From the NCBI RefSeq assembly GCF_011745665.1, contig NZ_CP050253.1, forward strand, positions 2,455,418-2,519,417: a DNA stretch of 64,000 bases, given 5' to 3'. Below the pieces are notes generated by a model, which worked only from the letters and a program-made list of their open reading frames with translations, had not been told where the DNA came from and ran no database searches. Source of the stretch: Zophobihabitans entericus (GTDB taxonomy: Bacteria > Pseudomonadota > Gammaproteobacteria > Enterobacterales > Orbaceae). Below are positions 47,701 to 52,681 of the stretch, one piece after another. Position 1 is the first letter of the stretch; the number at the start of each line of letters is the position of its first letter. The translations under genes and the position numbers were made by a program.

Positions 47701-48903
47701 TTGAACTAAGCGAATGTAATAAGTGGCATTTGTAGAATCGACAATATAACTATATTCACCAGATCCATCTGTCTGAACACTTGCTTTATAAACTGGAGTA
47801 CCGCCTTCTTCTTTCCAGATTTCAACATTGATATTAGAAATCCCTTCTTCACTACCCGTTATAGCACCAGTAGCAGCAGTATCATTATAAACTTTACCTT
47901 TAATAACTGGTGCTGTTTGACACGATGCTAAATCAAAAATATTACCAGTGATACCCGTGGTACCAGATGTGCCAACAACAGTTGCCACACCTGTTAATAC
48001 ATCAACACGATAAAGGTTAGTTGAAGCAGTTGTACTTACATATAATTTACCATCAACAAATGCCATTCCCCACATATCAGAAGTCGTAGGAATACCAGTA
48101 ATTTGTCTGACTTTGTTATATACCCAACCAGAGCCATTACCACCAGGGATCACCCTTACTAACCAACGAGGAGAACTGCTACCCACTAATACATAGGCAT
48201 TACCATCAGCATCAATCGCCATATCAGATGCAATATAAGAGTTACTAACATCAGTAGAATCTGTAGGTGTTTTTGGTAGGATTAGACCACTATTAATAGC
48301 GGCACCTGTTTGTGGATTAAAAATGAGAATACGAAAATTATTACGAAATTGAGCATCTTCCCCTGAGGTAAAGTAGATCTCACCTGTTTTTTGGTTAACT
48401 TCACCACCTGACCAGTAATTATACGCACTGCTTCCTGGTGCTGGTTGGTTATAAGGGGATTCAACTATTTCAGTTTCACCCTCTGCAATTTGAGTTAACT
48501 TCCAACCTGCTGCCCAAGACCAATGATACATGGTTAACGAGTTACCACTATTTTTACCACCAGGACGACCAAGAGCAATTGTTGAGACTGGGTCAGCAGT
48601 ATATCCAGTACCACTGGTTGGATAATATAAACGTGTTGCGGCACCAGTATTTAAATCGACTGAATACACAGAACCGGACGTCCCCGTACCATTACTACTT
48701 GCATATAGTGTTTTACAATCAAATGCTACAGGACTCTGTACAATTGTGGTATTTAACGCATATACAGGGCTGGAAGCCCCCATAGTAAGGAAAATAAACG
48801 ACAGGAAAATCGCTATTTTTGCGGTTATAATTGAAAAAAGACCAAAACCAACAGTTTTACTCTTTTTTACGACGGCAGTGCTAACAGAATGAATATTCAT
48901 CAC
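29776..48903 (-). CDS. Giant secreted Ig-like-repeat surface protein (putative adhesin), 6375 aa
   Basis: One uninterrupted 19.1-kb frame. A signal segment (about 1-50) contains IAIFLSFIFLTMGA. Next is a region of about 50-335 with propeller-like repeats (YVSTTASTNLYRVDVLTG), an SdrD-B-like module (KGKVYNDTAATGAITGSEEG), a GEVED-like module (NYGDAPNTFG) and an OmpA/DUF11-like module. About fifty Ig-like repeats of 103 residues follow (about 908-6045), each running from STIxAxPTSITADG through TVQLKDxxGNNL and DNGDGTYxITTKST to a final VTY. Then come a DUF11-like domain (RYTARIENVGSSNANNF), another SdrD-B-like domain (GTVYHDRNGNRVQDKGEPG) and a degenerate OmpA-like tail. There is no LPXTG or autotransporter barrel. 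Cell-surface adhesion is inferred from architecture. Confidence 0.88.
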   Translation of the reverse strand: MMNIHSVSTAVVKKSKTVGFGLFSIITAKIAIFLSFIFLTMGASSPVYALNTTIVQSPVAFDCKTLYASSNGTGTSGSVYSVDLNTGAATRLYYPTSGTGYTADPVSTIALGRPGGKNSGNSLTMYHWSWAAGWKLTQIAEGETEIVESPYNQPAPGSSAYNYWSGGEVNQKTGEIYFTSGEDAQFRNNFRILIFNPQTGAAINSGLILPKTPTDSTDVSNSYIASDMAIDADGNAYVLVGSSSPRWLVRVIPGGNGSGWVYNKVRQITGIPTTSDMWGMAFVDGKLYVSTTASTNLYRVDVLTGVATVVGTSGTTGITGNIFDLASCQTAPVIKGKVYNDTAATGAITGSEEGISNINVEIWKEEGGTPVYKASVQTDGSGEYSYIVDSTNATYYIRLVQPTISSNNAMQTWASAGGTLNPVTAYCSNGVNNFLEISSSGVCYGAKGSAGYDQNSTSINLLTDGQFVSKIVMTSDDEVADASFGLTTVRNYGDAPNTFGTLDASNGAAHVNGPNGQLYLGNSVSIQSDGQPTTSADSVSSHDGVFVIIDGAEVPLQDAELLANESYTFKVIVNGTAKTRGYLNAWIGWNASGATTTFTTQMASDLQDSDGDGVITFNYTIPSVASMGYTPFYTRFRISSTQSLNATGMPQPTTTNGSVPWVVDGEVEDYRSFVAAGFLELSAKSVGGVETFTYAMTNIGNTNGSTNSESLTTVSENTVVEQSATSIHAFDSVGVPVVITQTLPTGWTTIGAVCTDGSATLSTTLNGNILEIPATDIIEGKNISCEFENGKLPTLQLDKSVVARYNAADQFTVQITDGTTTSTGTTTGTATSATTGVVSAVAATDYTLDESMASGSVSTLNRYSTLLQCTNTYTNSSTTLPSGNGQSFTVTPSYGDVIACILTNSVITPDPSKSTITADPLSITADGTTESTITVQLKDTNGNNLTIGGDTVAITVDGTAVGTPDATVVDNNDGTYSIKTKSTTTGADKFVYTVNTVTGAGDVTVTYVAGAADPTTSTIVADPTNVVADGTTASTVTVQLKDAEGNNLTTGGDDVTITVDGTPVGTATAVQDNGDGTYSLTTTSTVTGADKFIYTVNTVTGTGDATVTYETGVAYAGQSTIVADPVSITADGTTISTITVQLKDEQGNNLTVGGDDVEITIDGTPVGTVTTVQDNGDGTYSLTTKSSVTGVDKFVYTVNTVTGNGDATVTYVAGAAEPTTSTIVAAPTSITADGTTASTITVQLKDAQGNNLTTGGDDVTITVDGTPVGSATAVQDNGNGTYTITTTSTVTGADKFVYTVNTVTGNGDATVTYVAGAADATTSTIVANPTSITADGSTESIVTVQLKDAQGNNLTTGGDTVLITTNATPVGTVTTIEDNLDGTYTIKTKSTVTGTDTFIYSVNGDTGNGDASVTYTPGVADASTSTIVAAPTSITADGTTASTITVQLKDTQGNNLTTGGDDVTITVDGTPVGSATAVQDNGNGTYTITTTSTVTGADKFVYTVNTVTGNGDATVTYVAGAADATTSTIVANPTSITADGTTISTVTVQLKDAQGNNLTAGGDDVTITVDGTPVGSTTAVQDNGNGTYTLTTKSTVTGIDKFVYTVNTVTGNGDATVTYIPGAADASTSTIVANPTSITADGVASSTVTVQLKDAQGNNLTAGGDDVTITVDGTPVGSATSVQDNGNGTYTITTTSTVTGVDKFVYTVNTVTGNGNATVTYVPGAADATTSTISANPTSITADGITISTVTVQLKDGQGNNLTGGTDTVEITAQGTVIGTPETTVTNNGNGTYSITTKSTVTGTDTFGFTVNTVTGTSTASVTYTAGAADAAMSTISANPSSIVADGVTISTVTVQLKDQFGNNLIAGGDTVTIYVNGAETGQPDTTVVDNGNGTYSITTKSTVAGTDDFIFTVNGDNGGDTTTVTYLPGAADATKSLISANPTSITADGVTISTVTVQLRDQFNNNLITGGDTVDITVSGTPIGTQTAVQDNNNGKYTITTKSTVTGTDVFEYTVNSDMGNGTASVTYLPGAADPTQSIITADPVSIEANGVTLSTVTVQLRDQFGNNLTTSPNTVVISVPAGAIGNVSTTVNNNDGTYRVTTSSTTTGTDTFAYTVDGTQGNGNATVTYISGGADPTQSVISANPATIVADNTETSTVTVQLRDQYGNNLTIGGDTVTITVNGTPVGTADTTAIDNGNGTYSITTKSTAVGTDTFVYTVNSVTGNGSTTVTYVAGTADASQSAISANPSTITADNTATSTVTVQLKDQYGNSLTTGGDTVTITVNGTPVGTADTTVIDNGNGTYSITTKSTAVGVDTFEYTVNSVAGNGTTTVTYVAGAADPTQSVISANPTSITANGSNSSTITVQLKDQYGNELTVGGDTVLISVNGTPIGTLSNTADRANGTYTATVTSTVTGTDVFEYTVNSVVGNGTASVTYVHGLADATQSIISANPTTIAADGVAISTVTVQVRDSYGNNLTIGGDTVTIEAIAPIIGTPDTTVLDNGDGTYKITTKSTAAGLDNFGYTVNGVSGSGLATVNYEIGAPDASQSLISASPTSITADGVTISTVTVQLRDSNGNDLINGGDTVTITVNGTAIGSPDTTVQDHFNGTYTITTKSTVTGTDTFDYTVNGDIGNGTADVTYVAGPADPTQSSIIAYPTTILADGATISSVGVQLRDQFGNNLTTGGDTVNITVQGGTAIGLPDAVTLDNHDGTYFITTKSTVTGTDVFEYTVNGSLGNGTASVTYVVGVADPSKSTIVASPTTITADGTTISTVTVQLKDIHGNNLTAGGDTVTIPVQGTAVGTPETTVNDNGDGTYSITTKSTVVGTDTFEYTVNGVLGNGNVSVIYVVGAADPNTSTITANPTDIFADGSTISTITVQLKDAQGNNLTTGGDSVSFFINGTQIGNPNFTVQDHGNGSYTITTKSTVTGTDNFGFSVNGVNSPNNADVNYITDAADPNQSIITASPTEILANGSATSTITVQLRDQYGNNLTTGGDTVVIFVNGSQVGNPDFTVQDHGDGTYTITTKSTVTGTDNFGFSVNGVNSPNNADVNYVTDAPDATTSTIIANPTSITADGVTISTITVQLKDANNNNVTDGHATVTIFVNGTAIGTPDGTVVNHNDGTYTITTKSTVVGSDNFGFTVNNATGANTATVTYVVGAADATTSTIEVFPTSIIADGVEEATITVRLKDAQGNSLTTGGDTVTIIPQGTAIGTPNLTVQDNGDGSYSITTTSTVTGSDIFGYTVNGATGSGTATVAYLVGVADPNTSTIAANPTSITADGSTRSTITVQLKDAQGNDITVGGDAVQITVNGTAIGLPDSTTIDNGDGTYSITTRSIVTGTDTFGFSVNSTTSSNTASVIYTSGIAVGDKSLISATPTSIVADNTETSTITVQLRDINSNNLTTGGDLVTIYVNGTAIGTPDSTVQDNNDGTYSITTKSTVTGTDVFEYTVNIAQGAGSASVTYLPGAAVASQSTIVAAPDSITADNIVTSTVTVQLKDIYGNNLITGGDTVTIATISTAIGTPDTTVVDQNNGTYTITTKSITAGTDTFGFTVNSVAGTATDSVTYTSGPADPSKSEIVANPTSITADGVTSSTVTVTLKDQYGNRLTTGHDSVEIFVDGTPVGSQSAILDHLNGTYTITTTSTVTGTDTFGFTVYDLPGNGTASVTYTVGAADASQSLISATPASIVADNIETSTITVQLRDQYGNNLTTGGNTVTIITNGTALGTPDTTVVDHGDGTYSITTKSTKTGTDNFIYTVDGINGTGTAPVTYLPGTAVAGQSVISASPTSIVANNTTTSTVRVQLRDQYGNNLITGGDTVTITVQGTAIGTPETTVQDHGNGTYTITTKSTTVGTDTFEYTVNSDAGNGTANVTYTPGVADPSQSIITANPVSITANGTTVSTVTVQLRDQYGNDLVTGGNTVLISIDGTAIGSLSHTIDRADGTYIATVTSTVTGVDTFKYTVDSVAGNGTTTVTYVPGIADATQSTIVASPTTIIADNIEYSTITVKLYDAYNNALVSGGDNVTITTSNTTIGTPDATVTDHGDGTYTIITKSTVAGTDTFVYTVNTATGNGNAPVTYTAGPADPGTSTITANPTSILADGSTTSTITVRLKDQYGNNLPTGGDSVTIFVNGTAIGIPETIVIDHNNGTYSINTKSTVTGTDIFNFTVNGAAGAATASVTYTPGVADITTSTINANPVSITADGVTISTITVQLKDVNGNNLTTGTDIVEITVNGTAVGTPDATTVNNGDGTYTITTKSTVAGTDTFGFTLNTVTSSATASVTYLPGAANATVSTIVANPTSITADGVMLSTITVQLKDQFGNNLTGGTDTVTITAQGTAVGTPETTVTNNGNGTYSITTKSTVTGTDTFGFTVNGAAGTGTATVTYTAGAADGTTSTIVADPTSITADGVTISTITVQLKDAQGNNLVAGGDTVTITAQGTAVGTPDTTVTDVGNGTYTITTKSTVTGTDTFGFTVNGTAGTGTATVTYLVGAADGTTSTIVADPTSITADGVTISTITVQLKDAQGNNLVAGGDTVTITAQGTAVGTPDTTVTDVGNGTYTITTKSTVTGTDTFGFMVNSVSGTATATVTYTAGTAEATTSTIVANPTSITADGVMLSTITVQLKDQFGNNLTGGTDTVTITAQGTAVGTPETTVTNNGDGTYSITTKSTVTGTDTFGFTVNGAAGTGTATVTYTAGAADGTTSTIVADPTSITADGVTISTITVQLKDAQGNNLVAGGDTVTITAQGTAVGTPDTTVTDVGNGTYTITTKSTVTGTDTFGFTVNSVPGTATATVTYTAGTAEATTSTIVANPASITADGVMLSTITVQLKDQFGNNLTGGTDTVTITAQGTAVGTPETTVTNNGDGTYSITTKSTVTGTDTFGFTVNGAAGTGTATVTYTAGAADGTTSTIVADPTSITADGVTISTISVQLKDTQGNNLVAGGDTVTITAQGTAVGTPDTTVTDVGNGTYTITTKSTVTGTDTFGFTVNGTAGTGTATVTYTAGAADITTSTIVADPTSITADGVTISTITVQLKDAQGNNLVAGGDTVTITAQGTAVGTPDTTVIDVGNGTYTITTKSTVTGTDTFGFTVNSVPGTATATVTYTAGTAEATTSTIVANPASITADGVMLSTITVQLKDQFGNNLTGGTDTVTITAQGTAVGTPETTVTNNGDGTYSITTKSTITGTDTFGFTVNGAAGTGTATVTYTAGAADGTTSTIVADPTSITADGVTISTITVQLKDAQGNNLTAGGDTVTITAQGTAVGTPDTTVTDVGNGTYTITTKSTVTGTDTFGFTVNSVSGTATATVTYTAGAADGTTSTIVANPASITADGVTISTITVQLKDAQGNNLVAGGDTVTITAQGTAVGTPDTTVTDVGNGTYTITTKSTVTGTDTFGFTVNGVTGSTTAAVTYIAGAADGTTSTIVADPTSITADGVTISTITVQLKDAQGNNLVAGGDTVTITAQGTAVGTPDTTVTDVGNGTYTITTKSTVTGTDTFGFTVNGAAGTGTATVTYTAGAADGTTSTIVADPTSITADGVTISTITVQLKDAQGNNLVAGGDTVTITAQGTAVGIPDTTVTDVGNGTYTITTKSTVTGTDTFGFTVNGVTGSTTATVTYIAGAADITTSTIVASPTSITADGVTISTITVQLKDAQGNNLTTGSDTVTISVQGTAVGTPDTTVINNGDGTYTITTKSTVTGTDTFGFTINGTDGVATATVTYTAGAADASTSTITAVPTNIVANGSMTSTITVQLKDAQGNNLTTGGNTVTIPVQGVTVGNPDTTVVDNGDGTYSITTKSTVAGSDTFGFTVDAVAGATTATVTYEPGVVDPGNSLITANPTTITADGVDVSIITVQLRDANGNNLTDGSNVVEMQLLSHNGLGQLTNLVNNNDGSYTMELRSTRVGFDNIAFTVNNVLSSQRAQVTYVVGPADANMSIITANPTTITADGITISTVTVQLLDATGNYITTGGDSVAITVNGTAIGTPDASTVDNGDGTYSITTKSTNVGTDVFGYTVNSAASINTASVTYEDNASLRITLKPSANEVKIGDLVRYTARIENVGSSNANNFTVINSLPDGFSYVNDSVTTTSSDTLIVAGTGPLSVGGLNLNAGSELTITFILRVGAGVSAGTYTTTAEAFSSISSKSISNRASADVVVTDKDPLIDESLIFGTVYHDRNGNRVQDKGEPGIPGVKIISVEGLIIETDQYGRYHLEGISGGKWSHGRNFILKVDPASLPTGAEFTTNNPLVRRITPGLPVRFDFGVKFQEESILEVSDKLFTSGAAAINPQHQSTIADMAKAIEENQISEVIIITKVNSTLATQRAETLKNELSKFMSDSKSLVVTSSAASQDNSASPAKGEQ
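30770..46180 (-). repeat. Array of about fifty 309-bp Ig-like coding repeats
   Basis: I count about 50 copies of the STIxAxPxSIxADG unit in the translation across 15.4 kb. In the best-conserved part identical landmarks recur at exact multiples of 309 bp: the ACCAAACTGG element starts at 33442, 34369, 34987 and 35914, i.e. steps of 3, 2 and 3 units. Each unit encodes 103 residues of the Big/invasin-D3-like fold. Confidence 0.9.
31900..36010 (-). repeat. G+C-rich, near-identical sub-array of repeats
   Basis: About 13 consecutive units nearly identical at the nucleotide level. In a sampled 60-base stretch (32461-32520) I count 35 G+C, against 19 in the aligned kind of stretch at 41041-41100 in the older part of the array. 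Two repeat subtypes alternate here: one with DQFGNNLTGGTD, the other with DAQGNNLVAGGD. Confidence 0.85.
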
Positions 48904-49588
48904 ATTTCCCTGTCTATTCTCATTTACTCAAGGTTTACCAGCCGAGCAGCATGGGCTATGGAGAGAAGGTGCAATACCATCTCTCCATCCAGCTGCTTTC
49001 GCTATATTTTTTTACATTTCCCAGCAATATATAAAAATCATTTAGTTTTATTCTTATTAACAATATTTGATCTTTACTATCACCTTATTTTTTATATTTT
49101 TACTACTAACGCATTCAAAAGTATCTCAATCTTGATTTTTATCACTAATCAAGAAATAAATGTAATTTAACAGTAACTTACATTTTTTAGAGAAACTATA
49201 ATTTCGGTTATCGAAATAAGTAATCTATGTATTTGATAATATTTTGATTTTTTTCAAAAAATTATTTTTATTTACTATTAACTTACAATAAGAGCCAGTT
49301 TCCCGCGATAATACGCCAATGGTTGTAAAAAATAAAGCATGGTTTGCTAAAAAATTGCAAAGAAATGTTAATGGAATGGATAAAAAAAGTATGTAAATAT
49401 TGATTTTCTCTCGCAAAATCAATACCCATAAAGAAATAAATGATATTACCTATTAATGACATCACTATTTACTATAAATTTTTGATTGCTTATTATATTT
49501 TTGAATAAATAATTATAAATACCGCTTAAAATTCACATAACATAGCTCAGTAATTTTATTTAGTAAAATATATTACTTATTGATAATA
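48904..49588 (-). other. Long AT-rich upstream region of the giant gene
   Basis: 685 bp between nadR-like and the giant gene, both minus strand. It is extremely AT-rich, with no credible gene and no strong promoter match that stands out. A short plus-strand open frame at 48889-49170 has no coding character. The part nearest the gene contains a structured element (48938-48998). Length and composition suggest a leader region with complex or silenced (H-NS-like) regulation, which is inference. Confidence 0.5.
48938..48998 (-). promoter_or_regulatory. Structured 5' leader candidate (pseudoknot-like) of the giant gene
   Basis: ATGGAGAG (48958-48965) pairs perfectly with CTCTCCAT (48981-48988), with inner GGT/ACC. 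Outside it, AGCAGC (48945-48950) pairs with GCTGCT (48992-48997). AGCC (48940-48943) can also pair with GGCT (48954-48957), which places the GCAGC arm in a hairpin loop, so in the minus-strand RNA a pseudoknot is possible. It lies 35-95 bases before the start codon. It does not match any riboswitch class I can recall. Confidence 0.5.
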
Positions 49589-50530
49589 CTAAGATAAATG
49601 AGATTTAACTTGTTCCAAAATAGTGTCGAAATATGCAGATCGAGAACTCATCTTTTTATCCACAGTAAGGTCAATCGTAAGATCAAAAGAGAGGTGAGAA
49701 ATAAGCCCATCAATGAGGGGGTTTTTATGGCCAAATACAGTTTTAAAATAAGATTGTAGTGTGACAAAATCTAAATCGGTAAATATATAGCGATTTGCCC
49801 GGTAAGCTGACTCTTCAAGGCGCTGTGCATGAAGCAGAGCAATATTGATATAGTCATCTTCTTGCAGCACATGTTCCTTATGATTTAACTCGCGCTGAAT
49901 ATAGTTGATATACCCATTTGAGATATATTCAGTATTATAAAAGTTAGCAAACTGCTGTGCTAAGTTACCTGATTCTTTATTGCCAATAATACAAATTCGC
50001 TTCACAAAAAAAGGTCGTGCCGCCTTCGCAATAAACCCCCAATTATCATAGGGATTCATGCGGATTTTAGTCGCACTAATATTCATAAATGAACGGTCTT
50101 CATCAACCAGTTTGACCGGACATCCATAATATAGAGCATGTCGTTCAGCATCCTGTGGTTCACTGGTAAAAATCACTGTTGGTGTAACGTTCTTCTGCTT
50201 TAAAATAGATTTAACGCGATCACTCCAGTCCTTCCAGCCATTAGGATAGTACGCGATACCAGCTTCATCCAGCACATGGATTTGAATATTAGGGCGGTTT
50301 TTAAAAGTCTCTTGTAGCCATAAGAATCGGTCTTTCACCATTGGCTGTTTAGGCAGGTTACTTTCCTGAAAAAGTTTTAGATCGCGTTCGGCCTCACACC
50401 CTAAAATAACATGCAGTTCATCAACCTGGCTTGCCGCCTTTTCAATCATAAAAATATGACCGCTGTGCAGCGGATAAAATTTACCAAAAGCCAGACCAAC
50501 TGAATACGATTTGTGATGTGTGGATTTCAT
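49589..50530 (-). CDS. nadR: NadR-like NMN adenylyltransferase lacking repressor domain, degenerate kinase domain
   Basis: A 313-residue protein. The N-terminal nucleotidyltransferase domain is intact: GKFYPLHSGHIFMIE (residues 16-30) and ISATKIRMNP (151-160) are its signatures, so NMN to NAD conversion is plausible. The C-terminal region aligns with NadR ribosylnicotinamide kinase, keeping TDLDFVTLQSYF. Its P-loop reads GNKESGNLA (183-191), where other NadR proteins have GGESSGKST, losing the essential Lys and Ser/Thr. The N-terminal helix-turn-helix of the enteric NadR (410 residues) is absent, so it cannot be a classical repressor. It is monocistronic, with the yfiF-like gene upstream on the same strand. 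The name refers to family only. Confidence 0.8.
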   Translation of the reverse strand: MKSTHHKSYSVGLAFGKFYPLHSGHIFMIEKAASQVDELHVILGCEAERDLKLFQESNLPKQPMVKDRFLWLQETFKNRPNIQIHVLDEAGIAYYPNGWKDWSDRVKSILKQKNVTPTVIFTSEPQDAERHALYYGCPVKLVDEDRSFMNISATKIRMNPYDNWGFIAKAARPFFVKRICIIGNKESGNLAQQFANFYNTEYISNGYINYIQRELNHKEHVLQEDDYINIALLHAQRLEESAYRANRYIFTDLDFVTLQSYFKTVFGHKNPLIDGLISHLSFDLTIDLTVDKKMSSRSAYFDTILEQVKSHLS

Positions 50531-50676
50531 AATTAAGCGAGTTAAAAATAAAGTGATAGTACCTTAACTAATTTAAATTATTTTTCTAAACAATTGATGC
50601 TTTTTGAATGGTAATCTAATCATATGAGCACTTTATCACCATATTAAAATAATATAGTGATAAGCCTCTGTAATAT

Positions 50677-52002
50677 TTAAGATTTAGCTTGTTGCTGCCA
50701 CTGTGCCAGTAATATACCTGTAGCCACAGAAATATTTAACGACGGCATAGCCTGATTACCAGCCAGATAGACCACATTATCCACTTGTTTCAGCAGTATC
50801 GTATTCACTTGTTGGAATAACACAAATACCGTTTTAGGTGCAAGTTTTACTGTTTGTAACACTTCTGACTCAATCGCTTTCATTTTACAAGGTAACAGTG
50901 CCGTAATCTGATATCCTTGTTGTTTAAACTGTGTAAGGGTTACAGCCAGATCATCAGCTCTAATTGGTGTTACATATTCAGCACCACCCTCAGCAACCCG
51001 AAGAGCTGAACCAGAATCAAACACCTGAGTTTGGCGTAAAATCACACCATTTACATTAAAGAAAGTTGCTGAACGGATCAAGCCACCTAAATTATGTGGA
51101 TTATTTATATCATCAACAGCCAGCACACAATCCACTTTTGCGGATTTAACTTGTTTAAAATAGTCAGTCGCTAGCACAACCTGACGCTTTTTCACAATAA
51201 AGCAAACGCCACCATGATGAGGAGTACCGGCAATCTTAGCCATTTCATCATCAGAAATAACATCATAGCCTTTACGTTGCTCTGCCAGCCACATCACTAA
51301 ATCTCTAAACTTAGTGGTCATTTCCTGAACCAGAAAGACTTTTAAAATATCATCAGGGCGTTTTTTAAAAATTGCTTTACAGCTATTCTCGCTATAAACA
51401 GTGGTCTCTTCTCTTTTTTGCTGACGACGCCACTCATCTTCTAAAGACTCTGTATCATCAGTCTCAAAAGTTGGTAGCTGTGGTTGTTTACGTACACGGC
51501 TTTTCCATGGTGAGTCACTTTGCTCATCGCTATGCTTATCATTACTATACTTTTCACTTTTCTGATACTTACGTTCTTCTCGCGGTGCTGAAGGCTGAAA
51601 AGTTTCGATACGGCTGCTACGCTCACCAATATTTTTTTCTTTATTCTGACGATCCTGATAAGGTCTGTCTTTATTTGATCTATCACTATATGGTCTATCT
51701 TTACCAGAACGTTCACCATAAGGTTTATCTTTATATGGTTTATCATCTGAAGCGCGAGCAGCATAAGCCCTGTCTTTTGATGGGCGATCTTTATAATTTC
51801 TGCTTTTAGATGAATCATCATTAAATGATTTGTCTTTTGAGCCTCTGTCCTTAAATAGTTTCTCCTGATAAGGTTTATCACTTTTAGAATTAGATGGCTT
51901 ACGACGGCGATCTGAATGTTTTTTACCAGAGGTATCTTCACTTTTCTTCTGGGTATAAAAAACAGTGGGTTTACTTTTTTCAGTTTTTTCGTTATCGCTC
52001 AT
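50677..52002 (-). CDS. yfiF: YfiF-like SPOUT (SpoU) family putative RNA methyltransferase
   Basis: A 441-residue protein. The first 180 residues are charged and repetitive (KPYKDKPYGERS, KDRPYSDRSNKDRPY), likely disordered and RNA-binding. A substrate-binding domain follows (VYSENSCKAIF), then a SPOUT domain with motif 1 NPHNLGGLIRSATFF and motif 3 SLNISVATGILLAQW. The middle motif, VLGQEYEGL in E. coli YfiF, here reads VLFQQVNTI, lacking the conserved Gly and Glu. ATG at 52002 has GAGA upstream and matches the E. coli start; an upstream extension to 52059 has no such support. Target RNA is unknown. Confidence 0.85.
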   Translation of the reverse strand: MSDNEKTEKSKPTVFYTQKKSEDTSGKKHSDRRRKPSNSKSDKPYQEKLFKDRGSKDKSFNDDSSKSRNYKDRPSKDRAYAARASDDKPYKDKPYGERSGKDRPYSDRSNKDRPYQDRQNKEKNIGERSSRIETFQPSAPREERKYQKSEKYSNDKHSDEQSDSPWKSRVRKQPQLPTFETDDTESLEDEWRRQQKREETTVYSENSCKAIFKKRPDDILKVFLVQEMTTKFRDLVMWLAEQRKGYDVISDDEMAKIAGTPHHGGVCFIVKKRQVVLATDYFKQVKSAKVDCVLAVDDINNPHNLGGLIRSATFFNVNGVILRQTQVFDSGSALRVAEGGAEYVTPIRADDLAVTLTQFKQQGYQITALLPCKMKAIESEVLQTVKLAPKTVFVLFQQVNTILLKQVDNVVYLAGNQAMPSLNISVATGILLAQWQQQAKS

Positions 52003-52101
52003 AATTTTCTCACTAATCGCTGAAATTGCGTTTATCAGACATAAACATTTAATGCACATTGCATTTAATCCGGCTATGATACAACGAACCCTATCTCATA
52101 G

Positions 52102-52611
<510 letters not shown>

Positions 52612-52630
52612 TCTTGCTTGTAGAAAAGAC

Positions 52631-52664
52631 AAAAAATAAGGACGAATAATCGTCCTTATTTTAA
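52631..52664. terminator. Bidirectional terminator between tabA-like gene and nusB
   Basis: AATAAGGACGA (52635-52645) and TCGTCCTTATT (52650-52660) form a perfect 11-bp stem with an ATAA loop, flanked by A-runs and T-runs on both sides. It serves the two convergent genes. Confidence 0.92.
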
Positions 52665-52681
52665 ATCTATGATTGATATTA

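Noticed and set aside
48938..48998. Cyclic-di-GMP riboswitch (GEMM type)
   Set aside because: The conserved GEMM segments and tetraloop-receptor features are not present; only generic stems are visible.
48945..49012. Simple plus-strand terminator from the hairpin plus T-run at 49006
   Set aside because: No plus-strand gene is transcribed into it; a leader on the minus strand is the more useful reading, though a terminator-like activity cannot be excluded.
48889..49170. Plus-strand open frame of 93 residues upstream of the giant gene
   Set aside because: It overlaps the giant gene's start and structured leader, has no ribosome site and low-complexity composition.
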